Positions 20,275-29,017 of a DNA stretch of 64,000 bases are shown here, piece after piece (within the stretch, counting starts at the first letter, position 1; each line of letters begins with the position of its first letter). The position numbers and the translations under genes are program-made. The DNA comes from Arthrobacter bambusae (GTDB taxonomy: Bacteria; Actinomycetota; Actinomycetes; Actinomycetales; Micrococcaceae): NCBI RefSeq assembly GCF_030812595.1, contig NZ_JAUSSZ010000007.1, positions 169,224 to 233,223 of the forward strand. The letters are read 5' to 3'. The notes under the pieces were generated by a model that worked only from the letters and a program-made list of their open reading frames with translations, was not told the origin of the DNA and did not search any database.

Positions 20275-20311
20275 ACAGTTTAGGGGCATCCGCTGCGGCA
20301 CCTTAAACTGT
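20275..20311. promoter_or_regulatory. Dyad directly before hisC
   Basis: ACAGTTTA (20275-20282) and TAAACTGT (20304-20311) are perfect inverted arms 21 bases apart; the second ends one base before the hisC ATG. The right arm contains a -10-like TAAACT, so hisC could have a near-leaderless transcript under control of a protein bound here. Unproven. Confidence 0.35.
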
Positions 20312-20312
20312 C

Positions 20313-21434
20313 ATGGTGAGTGACCAGCTTGAGCGACTTGACCGACTTCCCCTCCGGACCAACCTCCGCGGCCTGAGCCCGTACGGCGCGCCGCAGCTTG
20401 ATGTTCCGATTCTGCTCAACGTCAACGAAAACACACATGGCGTGCCGGCGGATGTACAGGCCGCGATCACCGAAGCGGTGGCGGCCGCAGCCACTGGACT
20501 GAACCGCTACCCGGACCGCGAGTTCACCGAACTGCGCGAGGCCCTTGCGGAATACCTCGGCCACGGCCTTGCCGCGGAGAACATCTGGGCAGCCAACGGC
20601 TCCAATGAAGTGCTGCAGCAGATCCTCCAGGTTTTTGGTGGCCCCGGCCGCACCGCGCTCGGTTTCCCGCCCACGTACTCGATGTACCCTCTCCTGGCCA
20701 GCGGAACCGACACTGAATACGTCGTCGGAGTTCGCGCTGAAGACTATGGACTCGATGCAGCCTCCGCAGCCGCCCAGGTTCGCGAACTCAAGCCGAACGT
20801 CGTGTTCCTCTGCTCCCCGAACAACCCCACCGGCACGGGACTTGGCCTTGACGTTGTCGAGGCAGTTTACGAGGCCGGCGAGCCGAGCCAGACCGTAGTG
20901 ATCGTGGACGAGGCTTATCACGAGTTCGCCCACGACAACACCCCAAGTGCGTTGACGCTCCTCCCAGGCCGGGAGCGCCTTATCGTCTCGCGGACCATGA
21001 GCAAGGCCTTCGCCCTGGCCGGTGCACGCATCGGCTACATGGCAGCTGCCCCCGAGGTCGCCGATGCGATCCGCTTGGTCCGCCTTCCGTACCACCTCTC
21101 GGCCATCACCCAGGCCACCGCGCTGGCTGCGCTCCGGCACCGCGAAGCCCTGATGGCCGACGTGGAAGACATCAAGATTCAACGCGATCGCATTGTCAGC
21201 GAATTGACCCGCATGGGCTTTAGGCCGGCCGCCTCCGATTCCAACTATGTGTTTTTCGGCGGAATCGAAAACCCCCATGCCTTGTGGCAGGGTCTCCTCG
21301 AGCGCGGGGTCCTGATCCGCGACGTCGGCATACCGGGCCATCTTCGAGTGACGGCCGGTACGGAACCGGAGACCACAGCCTTCCTTGAGGCGCTTGAAGC
21401 CTTGCTGGACGGACAGGTCTCCGCACCGGCCTAG
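20313..21434 (+). CDS. hisC: Histidinol-phosphate aminotransferase
   Basis: 373 residues, fold-type I PLP enzyme. The PLP lysine is in SRTMSKAFALAGARIGY; the substrate end is marked by NVNENTHGVP and NRYPD. It transaminates imidazole-acetol phosphate to histidinol phosphate. It is the first gene of a hisC-hisB-hisH-(small)-priA run; hisD, usually before hisC, is not here. The ATG is one base after a dyad. Confidence 0.93.
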   Translation: MVSDQLERLDRLPLRTNLRGLSPYGAPQLDVPILLNVNENTHGVPADVQAAITEAVAAAATGLNRYPDREFTELREALAEYLGHGLAAENIWAANGSNEVLQQILQVFGGPGRTALGFPPTYSMYPLLASGTDTEYVVGVRAEDYGLDAASAAAQVRELKPNVVFLCSPNNPTGTGLGLDVVEAVYEAGEPSQTVVIVDEAYHEFAHDNTPSALTLLPGRERLIVSRTMSKAFALAGARIGYMAAAPEVADAIRLVRLPYHLSAITQATALAALRHREALMADVEDIKIQRDRIVSELTRMGFRPAASDSNYVFFGGIENPHALWQGLLERGVLIRDVGIPGHLRVTAGTEPETTAFLEALEALLDGQVSAPA

Positions 21435-21476
21435 ACTTGGATAAGTCCCACCACTCCTTCCTCCTAAGGATCATCA

Positions 21477-22103
21477 ATGAGCGAAAACGGCGCCAGCACG
21501 GCGGCCGCCCGGACAGCACGCATGGAACGCACCACCAGCGAGTCTTCCGTCCTGGTTGAAATCAACCTCGACGGCACGGGAATCTCGGATATCAGCACCT
21601 CGGTGCCGTTCTATGACCACATGCTGACGGCGCTCTGCAAGCATTCGCTCATCGACATGACAGTCAAGGCGAGCGGAGACACGCACATCGACGCCCACCA
21701 CACCGTGGAGGACGTTGCCATCACCTTCGGTGAAGTCCTGCGGACTGCCTTGGGTAACAAGGCGGGCATCCGTCGCTTCGGCGAGGCCACGGTGCCGCTG
21801 GATGAAGCGTTGGCCCACGCCGTCGTCGACGTCTCCGGCCGCCCTTACCTTGTTCACGGCGGTGAGCCCGCAGGCCAGGAATACCACCTGATCGGCGGAC
21901 ACTTCACCGGGTCGCTGACCCGCCACGTCTTTGAGGCCATCACCTTGCACGCCGGTATCTGCCTTCACATGAATGTCCTCGCCGGCCGCGATCCGCACCA
22001 CATCGTGGAGGCCCAGTTCAAGGCCTTCGCCCGTGCGCTCCGCTCCGCCGTTGAGTCCGACCCCCGCGTGGAAGGCATTCCGTCCACGAAGGGTGCCTTG
22101 TGA
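21477..22103 (+). CDS. hisB: Imidazoleglycerol-phosphate dehydratase
   Basis: 208 residues, monofunctional (no phosphatase domain). The two metal-binding histidine clusters [11 protein letters not shown] and [17 protein letters not shown] are intact. It dehydrates imidazole glycerol phosphate to imidazole acetol phosphate, the step before HisC. The start follows CTAAGGA; the stop overlaps hisH (GTGA). Confidence 0.96.
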   Translation: MSENGASTAAARTARMERTTSESSVLVEINLDGTGISDISTSVPFYDHMLTALCKHSLIDMTVKASGDTHIDAHHTVEDVAITFGEVLRTALGNKAGIRRFGEATVPLDEALAHAVVDVSGRPYLVHGGEPAGQEYHLIGGHFTGSLTRHVFEAITLHAGICLHMNVLAGRDPHHIVEAQFKAFARALRSAVESDPRVEGIPSTKGAL

Positions 22104-22855
22104 GTACGCACATCCTGAAGGATGGCGCTGTCGTCGATCCGAAGGCTGCCGGCCGCGTTGTCTCTCCCGATGGAAAACCGACCGTAACGGTCCTTGACTA
22201 CGGCTCGGGCAATGTCCGCTCGGCGGTCCGGGCGCTTGAGCGGGCCGGAGCGGCAGTCACGTTGAGCGCCCAACCCGAAGATGTCCTGAACGCTGATGGG
22301 CTCTTGGTCCCCGGCGTCGGCGCCTTCGAAACGGTGATGCGCGAACTCAAAGCAGTCGACGCCATCCGGATGATCGGCCGTCGCGTGGCCGGAGGCCGGC
22401 CCGTCCTGGGTATCTGCGTCGGACTCCAAGTGTTGTTCGAGGCCGGAGTGGAACACGGAACCGAGGCCGAAGGCATGGGCGAGTGGCCTGGCAAGGTGGA
22501 ACTCCTCCCTGCGCCCGTTGTCCCGCACATGGGCTGGAACACCGTGGACGTGCCCGAAGGCTCGAAGCTGTTCGCCGGCGTCGAGCACGAACGCTTCTAT
22601 TTCGTGCACTCGTACGGCGTGCAGAAGTGGGAATTCGACGTCGCCCAGCCCCGTATGGCCCCGCCGAAGGTGACCTGGTCCGAGCACGGCGCGCCGTTCA
22701 TCGCAGCAGTGGAAAACGGTCCGTTGTGCGCCACGCAATTCCACCCCGAGAAGTCGGGCGACGCGGGGGCCCGGCTCCTGCGCAACTGGGTTGACGGCCT
22801 GCGTCCGCAGGCCCAGCCCCAATTGCCGGCAACCGAAGCCGGAGGCGCTGCCTGA
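22100..22855 (+). CDS. hisH: Imidazole glycerol phosphate synthase, glutaminase subunit HisH
   Basis: 251 residues. The class I glutaminase triad is visible: Cys in LGICVGLQ, His and Glu in QFHPEKS. It supplies ammonia to HisF, which is not in the window. A ~30-residue N-terminal extension precedes [11 protein letters not shown], the usual beginning of HisH, so a start further in is possible; however, the GTG overlap with hisB supports this one. Confidence 0.94.
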   Translation: MSTHILKDGAVVDPKAAGRVVSPDGKPTVTVLDYGSGNVRSAVRALERAGAAVTLSAQPEDVLNADGLLVPGVGAFETVMRELKAVDAIRMIGRRVAGGRPVLGICVGLQVLFEAGVEHGTEAEGMGEWPGKVELLPAPVVPHMGWNTVDVPEGSKLFAGVEHERFYFVHSYGVQKWEFDVAQPRMAPPKVTWSEHGAPFIAAVENGPLCATQFHPEKSGDAGARLLRNWVDGLRPQAQPQLPATEAGGAA

Positions 22856-22856
22856 T

Positions 22857-23015
22857 ATGTGGTCCGTGATCCTCATGGGCGCGGCCGGGCTGCTCGTCGG
22901 TGGCGGAATCTCCTTCCACCAGCAGAAACGCCCCGCCTGGGTCTCCATTTCGTTCTACGTGCTTGCCGCCTTGGCGCTGCTGGCGGCCTACCTCTTCACG
23001 CTGCCCGCCAAATGA
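22857..23015 (+). CDS. Small two-helix membrane protein between hisH and priA
   Basis: 52 residues, nearly all hydrophobic: helix one about 3-18, a short basic QQKRP turn, helix two about 29-48. The ATG is one base after the hisH stop, so it is translated as part of the his transcript. Function is unknown. The size and position look conserved by design rather than a chance frame, but no homologue can be named. Its last 17 bases are repeated twice more downstream. Confidence 0.6.
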   Translation: MWSVILMGAAGLLVGGGISFHQQKRPAWVSISFYVLAALALLAAYLFTLPAK

Positions 23016-23048
23016 CGCTGCCCGCCAAATGATCAAGCCCGCCAAATA
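22998..23048 (+). repeat. Three tandem copies of a 17-bp unit at the end of the small membrane gene
   Basis: ACGCTGCCCGCCAAATG occurs at 22998-23014 and exactly again at 23015-23031; a diverged third copy is at 23032-23048. Each carries the gene's final LPAK-stop, so the 3' end has been duplicated by slippage. Confidence 0.85.
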
Positions 23049-23094
23049 ACTTTCCGGGCAACTGACGCCCGTCCGCACAACCCCAAGGACTCCA

Positions 23095-23841
23095 ATGACC
23101 ACCGCCTCCGAATTGCCCGTTCTGGAACTGCTGCCCGCCGTCGACATCGTGGACGGCCAGGCCGTCCGCCTCCTGCAGGGAGAAGCGGGCTCCGAGACCA
23201 GCTATGGCACGCCGCTGGAGGCAGCCCTGAATTGGCAGAACGCCGGAGCCGAGTGGGTACACATGGTGGATCTGGACGCCGCTTTCGGCCGTGGCAGTAA
23301 CGCCGGCCTTATCAGCGAGGTCGTCTCGCAGCTGGACGTCAAAGTGGAGCTGTCCGGCGGACTGCGCGACGACGAATCCCTCGAGCGCGCGCTCGAGCTG
23401 GGCGTCGCCCGGGTGAACCTCGGAACCGCCGCGCTGGAGAACCCGGAATGGACCCGCCGGGCCATTGAGCGCTTTGGTGACAAGATCGCCGTCGGGCTGG
23501 ACGTCCGCGGAACGACGCTCGCGGGCCGCGGCTGGACCAAGGAAGGCGGGGACCTCTGGGAAGTTCTGGCCCGCCTTGAAGACGCCGGCTGCGCCCGTTA
23601 CGTGGTCACCGACGTCACGAAGGATGGAACCCTGCAGGGTCCCAACGTTGAGCTCTTGCGCGAGATGGTCGAAAGGACCGGCAAACCCGTGGTCGCTTCG
23701 GGTGGCATCTCCAGCCTCGAAGACCTGCGCGTCCTGCGGGAGCTCGTGCCCCTCGGGGTCGAGGGAGCGATCGTCGGCAAGGCCCTGTACGCCGGTGCCT
23801 TCACGCTTCCGGAAGCCCTGGACGTCGCCGGACGCCGCTGA
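23095..23841 (+). CDS. priA: Phosphoribosyl isomerase A (HisA/TrpF bifunctional)
   Basis: 248 residues, TIM barrel. The N-terminal [17 protein letters not shown] with the catalytic Asp and [12 protein letters not shown] with the second Asp are typical of HisA/PriA. In actinobacteria this enzyme usually serves both histidine (ProFAR isomerase) and tryptophan (PRA isomerase) synthesis; whether a separate trpF exists cannot be seen. Its stop overlaps the next gene by one base. Confidence 0.92.
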   Translation: MTTASELPVLELLPAVDIVDGQAVRLLQGEAGSETSYGTPLEAALNWQNAGAEWVHMVDLDAAFGRGSNAGLISEVVSQLDVKVELSGGLRDDESLERALELGVARVNLGTAALENPEWTRRAIERFGDKIAVGLDVRGTTLAGRGWTKEGGDLWEVLARLEDAGCARYVVTDVTKDGTLQGPNVELLREMVERTGKPVVASGGISSLEDLRVLRELVPLGVEGAIVGKALYAGAFTLPEALDVAGRR

Positions 23842-24743
23842 TGTCGCAGGATCCACAGGTCCCGGCCGCTGATAAGGCTTCAACTCCGGCGACCCGGCAG
23901 TTGCCCGGGCACATCGCCGCGGCACTGGCGGGTGCCGGGGGAGCGGGCGATTCTGCCGGCCAGCCCTGGGCGGGGCGCGACCTGGGCGCAGATGCCCCCA
24001 AGATCCATAATTTCGAGGACGACGACGGAACGGCCGACGCCGGGTACCTCGCCGCCGTCGCGGCCCTGCTCGCAGGTAGCGGCAACGAGGCGGGCGTGGT
24101 GGCTTCGCTGGCAACGGCCCGGGTCTTTGTCCCGGTGGTGGCCCAGCTCGCTGAGGAAGCAGAGGGCGTGGATGGTCTCCATGCCGACAAGCAGGCCGAT
24201 ATGGCGCTCGTGACGCTGAAAGCACCCGATGGCCGCACGGCCATGCCCGTGTTCACCTCGGCTGCCGCCCTCGAAGCCTGGCATCCGCAGGCGCGCCCGG
24301 TCGCGGTATATGCGGCACGGGCGGCGCTGTCTGCCGTGTCGGAAGGAGCCCAGCTCCTCGTGGTGGACCCCGGTTCGGATGTCACCTTCGTGGTGCGCCG
24401 GCCCGCCATGTGGTCCTTGGCGCAACAGCGGGACTGGACGCCGTCGTACCTTGATGGTGAACTGGAGGCTGCTCTCAATTCCGTGGCAGGGACGTACCCG
24501 GCGGTGCGACGCCTGGAGATGCGGCCAGGATCCGGGATGGCCTCACGCACGGCTGACGGATCGGCGATGGCCGGCGGGGGACCCGGGCCCGAATTGCGCG
24601 TGGTGCTGTACCTCGAAGATGGCCTGGACGCCGCCGCGGTGCAGGATCTCGTCTCCGGGCTGAACGGACGTTGGGCGCAGAACGAATTGTTCGCCGAGCG
24701 GGTTGACTCGATCGAGGTCAGCCTGCAGCGGGCGGCACAGTAG
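23841..24743 (+). CDS. SseB-family protein
   Basis: 300 residues with the SseB N-terminal domain near 65-155 (ARVFVPVVAQLAEEAE ... MPVFTSAAALEAWHP). It is cytosolic, with no signal or membrane helix. SseB was named for enhanced serine sensitivity in E. coli, but the molecular function is unknown. The ATG overlaps the priA stop, so expression is coupled to the his genes. Similar genes follow priA in other actinobacteria. Confidence 0.75.
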   Translation: MSQDPQVPAADKASTPATRQLPGHIAAALAGAGGAGDSAGQPWAGRDLGADAPKIHNFEDDDGTADAGYLAAVAALLAGSGNEAGVVASLATARVFVPVVAQLAEEAEGVDGLHADKQADMALVTLKAPDGRTAMPVFTSAAALEAWHPQARPVAVYAARAALSAVSEGAQLLVVDPGSDVTFVVRRPAMWSLAQQRDWTPSYLDGELEAALNSVAGTYPAVRRLEMRPGSGMASRTADGSAMAGGGPGPELRVVLYLEDGLDAAAVQDLVSGLNGRWAQNELFAERVDSIEVSLQRAAQ

Positions 24744-24800
24744 CCGAAGGCATGGGGGAACCTCCTTGTCCTGCCCTCGGCAGAACAGGGGATGTAGCTC

Positions 24801-26135
24801 GTGAATTTCTCTCTCTACCGGGAGATGTTGTCCATCACGTCCGTGCGGCGGCTCTTGCTGGTGGGCATGGTGGCCCGCATACCGCACTCTGCAGCGGGAG
24901 TACTGCTCACCTTGCATATCGTGCTGACCCTGGGCAAGGGATACGCCGCCGCCGGCGCGGCCGCCGCGGTATTCACCATCGGCATCGCGATAGGCGCTCC
25001 GTGGCGAGGGCGGCGCGTGGACACTGTCGGCCTGCGCAAGGCCCTCATTCCTTCGGTGGTGTCCGAACTGGTGATTTGGTCCGTGGTGCCTCATGTCAGC
25101 TACGAATGGATCATTCCACTCGTGTTCGTCGGGGGCCTGTTGACGCTACCGATCTTCAGCGTCATCCGGCAGTCCCTCGGCGTCCTGGTCGATGGCGAAC
25201 AACGGCGTTCGGCCTATGCCCTGGACTCGATTGGCACCGAAGTGGTCTTCATGATCGGGCCCGCAGTCGGCGCGGTCGTCGCGACCAGTGGCTTCACGGT
25301 GCTGGGCCTGACCATCGTGGGAGTGTGCACCTCGGCCGCCGGGCTTATCCTGCTATGGTTCAACCCGCCCACCCGTAGCGAGGGCGCCCTGGATGCCGGC
25401 CAGACGGCTGACCGGGATGCCGATGAGCTACATGCTGCCGAAGCCGCGGTGGTGGCCTCGGCGCCGGCCCATCTCCAGGAAGCCGCTTCAGAGATGGCTC
25501 CGACGGTTTCGCAGGCTTCCGGGATCCGCGGAAAAATGGCCAGGAACTTCACGTGGTTCACTGCGGCGGTAGCCGCCGTGTTCGCCGTCGCCGCAGGATC
25601 CGGCATGGTCCTGAGCGGCACCGACGTCGGAATCGTCGCGGTGTTGCAGCGAGGCGGCCACGAGAGCGAGATCGGAATCGTTTTCTTCTTCTGGTGCGCC
25701 TCTTCGGTGGTCGGCGGACTCATCTACGGCGCCATGCACCGCCCCGTCTCACCCATCCTGCTCCTGCTGGGCATGGCGGCCCTGACCATCCCGATGGGCT
25801 TCGCCGGGGATACCTGGACCCTTGCTTTGTTGTCCCTGCTTCCCGGGCTGCTCTGCGCCCCGGTGTTGTCCGCGGCTTCGGAAAAAGTCGCCGACATCGT
25901 AGATGAGGAACGGCGGGGCGAGGCAATGGGCTGGTACGGCTCGGCCCTCACGGCAGGGGTCGCCTTCGGTTCGCCGGTTGCGGGACTCTTTATCGACGGT
26001 GTGGGGCCGTGGGCCGGCTTCGTCGCCATCGGCGCGGCGGGCGTGGTGCTGTGCCTGGCGGGGCTGTTCCTCCAGTTGCGTCGGCGCCGGATCATGACCA
26101 TCACGCAGGCCGGAGCGGGGGATGCCGTCAACTGA
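24801..26135 (+). CDS. MFS transporter
   Basis: 444 residues, about 12 hydrophobic segments split by a charged central loop (about 195-245). The GTG at 24801 is the likely start. The pattern resembles sugar efflux/drug MFS proteins (SetA-like), but the substrate cannot be told from the sequence. A hairpin terminator follows. Confidence 0.8.
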   Translation: MNFSLYREMLSITSVRRLLLVGMVARIPHSAAGVLLTLHIVLTLGKGYAAAGAAAAVFTIGIAIGAPWRGRRVDTVGLRKALIPSVVSELVIWSVVPHVSYEWIIPLVFVGGLLTLPIFSVIRQSLGVLVDGEQRRSAYALDSIGTEVVFMIGPAVGAVVATSGFTVLGLTIVGVCTSAAGLILLWFNPPTRSEGALDAGQTADRDADELHAAEAAVVASAPAHLQEAASEMAPTVSQASGIRGKMARNFTWFTAAVAAVFAVAAGSGMVLSGTDVGIVAVLQRGGHESEIGIVFFFWCASSVVGGLIYGAMHRPVSPILLLLGMAALTIPMGFAGDTWTLALLSLLPGLLCAPVLSAASEKVADIVDEERRGEAMGWYGSALTAGVAFGSPVAGLFIDGVGPWAGFVAIGAAGVVLCLAGLFLQLRRRRIMTITQAGAGDAVN

Positions 26136-26161
26136 GTCGGGCGTAAACCGCCAGGATACGA

Positions 26162-26198
26162 CGACGGCGGGCCGGCCAAAGAGGCCAGCCCGCCGTCG
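26162..26198. terminator. Bidirectional terminator between the MFS and DUF1844 genes
   Basis: A 16-bp stem (26162-26177 with 26183-26198) with one C-A mismatch closes on AAAGA. It lies between convergent genes and lacks a long T-tract. Confidence 0.7.
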
Positions 26199-26221
26199 CG
26201 GGTCCAACAGGTGGCTCCGGG

Positions 26222-26608
26222 TCAGTTGACCGGGCCGGTGAACTTTTCGCCCGGGCCCTTGCCCGGCTCGTCCGGGATCAGGGATGCCTCGCGGAATGCA
26301 AGCTGAAGGGAACGGAGGCCGTCGCGCAAGGGGCCGGCGTGCTGCGAACCGATTTCCGGTGCTGCCGCGGTGACCAGGCCGGCCAGGGCGGTGATCAGTT
26401 TGCGGGCTTCGTCGAGGTCCTTGAGCTCTTCCGCCTCGGGGTCGTCGGCCAAGCCGACCTTGACGGCCGCTGCGCTCATGAGGTGAACGGCGCCTGTGGT
26501 GATGACCTCAACAGCCGGTACTTCCGAAATGTCGCGGATCTGCTGGCCTACTCCGGCGTCGGTACCGGTGGGCTCGTGGTCGAGGGAATTGCTGTCTGAA
26601 GTGCTCAT
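26222..26608 (-). CDS. DUF1844 domain protein
   Basis: 128 residues from the ATG at 26608. The conserved core AVHLMSAAAVKVGLADDPEAEELKDLDEARKLITALAGLV matches DUF1844, a short helical family of unknown function that lies divergent to infC in many actinobacteria. The longer frame to 26842 runs into the infC leader and is not used here. C-terminus is Pro/Gly-rich. Confidence 0.75.
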   Translation of the reverse strand: MSTSDSNSLDHEPTGTDAGVGQQIRDISEVPAVEVITTGAVHLMSAAAVKVGLADDPEAEELKDLDEARKLITALAGLVTAAAPEIGSQHAGPLRDGLRSLQLAFREASLIPDEPGKGPGEKFTGPVN

Positions 26609-26830
26609 GCTGGTAAGCTTGTCACAGACCGACTGAAAGTTGCCATTTTCCGTGGCACGCGCAGCACTCGGACACCCATCGTTAATGTGCGGTTGGTGCC
26701 CGATTTCTGTAGAATTGATTTTCAGTTTGCAAGCGGAGTTCTCTCCCACCCGCGTCAGCCGTTTCCCTTCGGGGATGTAAGTTGCCGGGTACCTGGTCGG
26801 ACGCCGTTCAAGGTCAGCCTTGGATGGTGC

Positions 26831-26899
26831 GAAGGCTCCCATTGAGGGGCCTTATCCGATCGTCGAGGCCTTCGATTGCGCCAGCAATTGGGGGCCTTC
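26831..26899 (+). promoter_or_regulatory. infC leader with mutually exclusive hairpins
   Basis: GAAGGCTCCC (26831-26840) can pair with GGGGCCTT (26846-26853) in a local hairpin, or with GGGGGCCTTC (26890-26899) over ten base pairs including one G-U. Both cannot form together. The infC operon is autoregulated by IF3 and L20 through leader structures in other bacteria, so this may be a switch. The 26609-26944 stretch has a -10-like TAGAAT at 26710 and no other gene. Confidence 0.4.
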
Positions 26900-26944
26900 T
26901 CTATTTGCCGGTGGAATACTCATCACAACAACAGGAGCTTTGAC

Positions 26945-28006
26945 ATTAGCGAGCCAAGAATCAATGAGCGTATCCGCGTCCCCGAGGTGCGTTTGGTCGG
27001 CCCTGCCGGCGAACAGGTTGGAATCGTCCGTATAGAGGACGCCCTGCGTCTGGCCGCCGAGGCTGACCTGGATCTCGTTGAAGTTGCACCGCAGGCGAAG
27101 CCTCCGGTGTGCAAGCTGATGGACTTCGGCAAGTACAAGTACGAAGCCGCTGTCAAAGCCCGTGAGGCCCGCAAGAACCAAACCAACACGGTTCTGAAGG
27201 AAATCCGCTTCCGCCTGAAGATCGATACCCACGACTACGAGACCAAGCGCGGCCACGCGCTTCGCTTCCTGGGTGCCGGTGACAAGGTAAAGGCCATGAT
27301 CCAGTTCCGCGGACGTGAGCAGCAGCGCCCTGAAATGGGCATCCGCCTGTTGCAGCGATTCGCCGAGGACGTTGCCGAGGTTGGCGTGATTGAGTCCAGC
27401 CCGCGCATCGACGGCCGCAACATGGTCATGGTGATCGGCCCGCTGAAGAACAAGGCTGAGGCCAAGGCCGAGGCCCGCCGCGCGGCGCAGCGTGCTGAAG
27501 CCAAAGCCCAGAATGAAGCCAAGGCGGCAGGCCGGATTGACACGTCAGGCGAGGATGCTCCCTTGACCCAGTCACTCGCGGACTTGCTCCCGGCGGAACT
27601 CTTGACTCAGTCCGGGGAAACCCAGGCTGCGGGAACCGCGCCGGATGCCGTTGAGGCGGAGGCTGCTGAGGAAACGGTTGTCGAAGAGGCTCCGGTTGCT
27701 GAGGAATCGCTTGTCGAAGAGGCTCCTGTGGTTGAAGAGACTGCAGCAGCCGAAAAGGCTCCTGTGGTTGAAGCTCCGGTTACCGCACCGACGCAGGCAA
27801 AGGCACCAGCACCGGCCAAGACCGCTCAGCCGGCACCGGCAAAGGCTCCCGAGCAGGCAGCTCCGAAGCCTGCGGTTCCGGCCGCCCCCAAGCCTGCTGC
27901 TACACCAGTACCGAAACCGATGGCGAAGCCCGCGGCTCCGAAGCCTGCAGCTCGACCGGCAGCCCCCAAGGCCGCTCCGAAGCCAGCGGCGCGCAAGACC
28001 AACTAG
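26945..28006 (+). CDS. infC: Translation initiation factor IF-3, with ATT start and long Pro/Ala tail
   Basis: About 353 residues. [20 protein letters not shown]..., the usual IF-3 beginning, starts at an ATT codon (26945) with AGGAG (26933-26937) seven bases upstream; no ATG/GTG/TTG fits the frame nearby apart from 26876, which lacks a site. ATT is also the infC start in E. coli and serves autoregulation. The N and C domains fill ~1-180. Residues ~190-353 are an Ala/Glu then Pro/Ala/Lys-rich disordered tail, roughly doubling the protein. IF-3 checks start codons on the 30S subunit. rpmI and rplT follow. Confidence 0.9.
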   Translation: MSEPRINERIRVPEVRLVGPAGEQVGIVRIEDALRLAAEADLDLVEVAPQAKPPVCKLMDFGKYKYEAAVKAREARKNQTNTVLKEIRFRLKIDTHDYETKRGHALRFLGAGDKVKAMIQFRGREQQRPEMGIRLLQRFAEDVAEVGVIESSPRIDGRNMVMVIGPLKNKAEAKAEARRAAQRAEAKAQNEAKAAGRIDTSGEDAPLTQSLADLLPAELLTQSGETQAAGTAPDAVEAEAAEETVVEEAPVAEESLVEEAPVVEETAAAEKAPVVEAPVTAPTQAKAPAPAKTAQPAPAKAPEQAAPKPAVPAAPKPAATPVPKPMAKPAAPKPAARPAAPKAAPKPAARKTN

Positions 28007-28123
28007 TCACGCCGCAGGAGGCACTCCCTCCGCCCGGCACGAAAGCAGCAGCCGCCCCCTAAGGGGTGGTTGCACGAAAGAACTGCAGACCCAGTCTGCG
28101 GATACGTAAGGAGATCGGTTCCC

Positions 28124-28318
28124 ATGCCGAAGATGAAGACCCACAGTGGTGCTAAGAAGCGCTTCAAGCTGACCGGTACCGGCAAGCTGAAGCGTCAGCA
28201 GGCCAACCGTCGCCACTACCTGGAGCACAAGTCCTCCACCCTGACCCGTCGCCTTGCCGGCGACAGGATCGTCTTCAAGGGCGATGCCAAGGTCATCAAG
28301 AAGATGCTCGGCGTCTAA
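28124..28318 (+). CDS. rpmI: Ribosomal protein bL35
   Basis: 64 residues, very basic, beginning [20 protein letters not shown] after Met, characteristic of bL35. TAAGGAGAT precedes the ATG. Second gene of infC-rpmI-rplT. Confidence 0.97.
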   Translation: MPKMKTHSGAKKRFKLTGTGKLKRQQANRRHYLEHKSSTLTRRLAGDRIVFKGDAKVIKKMLGV

Positions 28319-28435
28319 GTTCCAAGTTTTCTGGTTGCTGCCATCCGGTAGCCGCCGACTACACCAAAGCCTTCTCAGGCGGGCCGGATTCCCGGCAGTA
28401 GCAGCTTGGGATAAGAATTTTGAAGGAGTACGCAC

Positions 28436-28966
28436 GTGGCACGTGTGAAGCGGGCGGTAAATGCCCACAAGAAGCGTCGGGTTGTCCTTGAACGGGCCAA
28501 GGGTTACCGCGGTCAGCGGTCTCGCCTGTACCGCAAGGCAAAAGAGCAGCTGCTGCACTCGTTTGTGTACAGCTACGGCGACCGCCGCAAGAAGAAGGGC
28601 GACTTCCGTCGCCTCTGGATCCAGCGCATCAACGCTGCATCCCGCGCCAACGGCCTGACCTACAACCGCCTGATCCAGGGCCTGAAGGCCGCTGAGGTCG
28701 AGGTTGACCGCCGCATGCTGGCAGAGCTGGCCGTTTCCGACGCCAACGCTTTCGCCGCGCTGGTCAAGGTCGCCAAGGATTCCCTTCCTGCAGACACCTC
28801 CGCCCCGGCTGCCAAGGCCGAGGCTGCTCCGAAGGCTGCCGCCAAGGCTGCTCCGGCAGCGAAGACTGCTTCCGGTGTGAAGGCCTCCGTTTCCGAGGAA
28901 GCGCCCGCTGCCAAGGCACCCAAGGCCAAGGCTGCGAAGAAGCCGGCCGCTGAAGCTGCTGAGTAG
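28436..28966 (+). CDS. rplT: Ribosomal protein bL20 with Ala/Lys-rich C-terminal extension
   Basis: 176 residues from a GTG start. Residues 1-~118 are a normal bL20 ([25 protein letters not shown]). The last ~58 residues are almost only Ala, Lys, Pro and Glu; ordinary bL20 ends near 117-130. bL20 is an early 50S assembly protein and an operon repressor in some bacteria. The extra tail is probably disordered. Confidence 0.95.
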   Translation: MARVKRAVNAHKKRRVVLERAKGYRGQRSRLYRKAKEQLLHSFVYSYGDRRKKKGDFRRLWIQRINAASRANGLTYNRLIQGLKAAEVEVDRRMLAELAVSDANAFAALVKVAKDSLPADTSAPAAKAEAAPKAAAKAAPAAKTASGVKASVSEEAPAAKAPKAKAAKKPAAEAAE

Positions 28967-29017
28967 CACGTAGCCTCAGTTCATGGGACGGTGGCAACTG
29001 CCACTAAAGTTCTGTAT

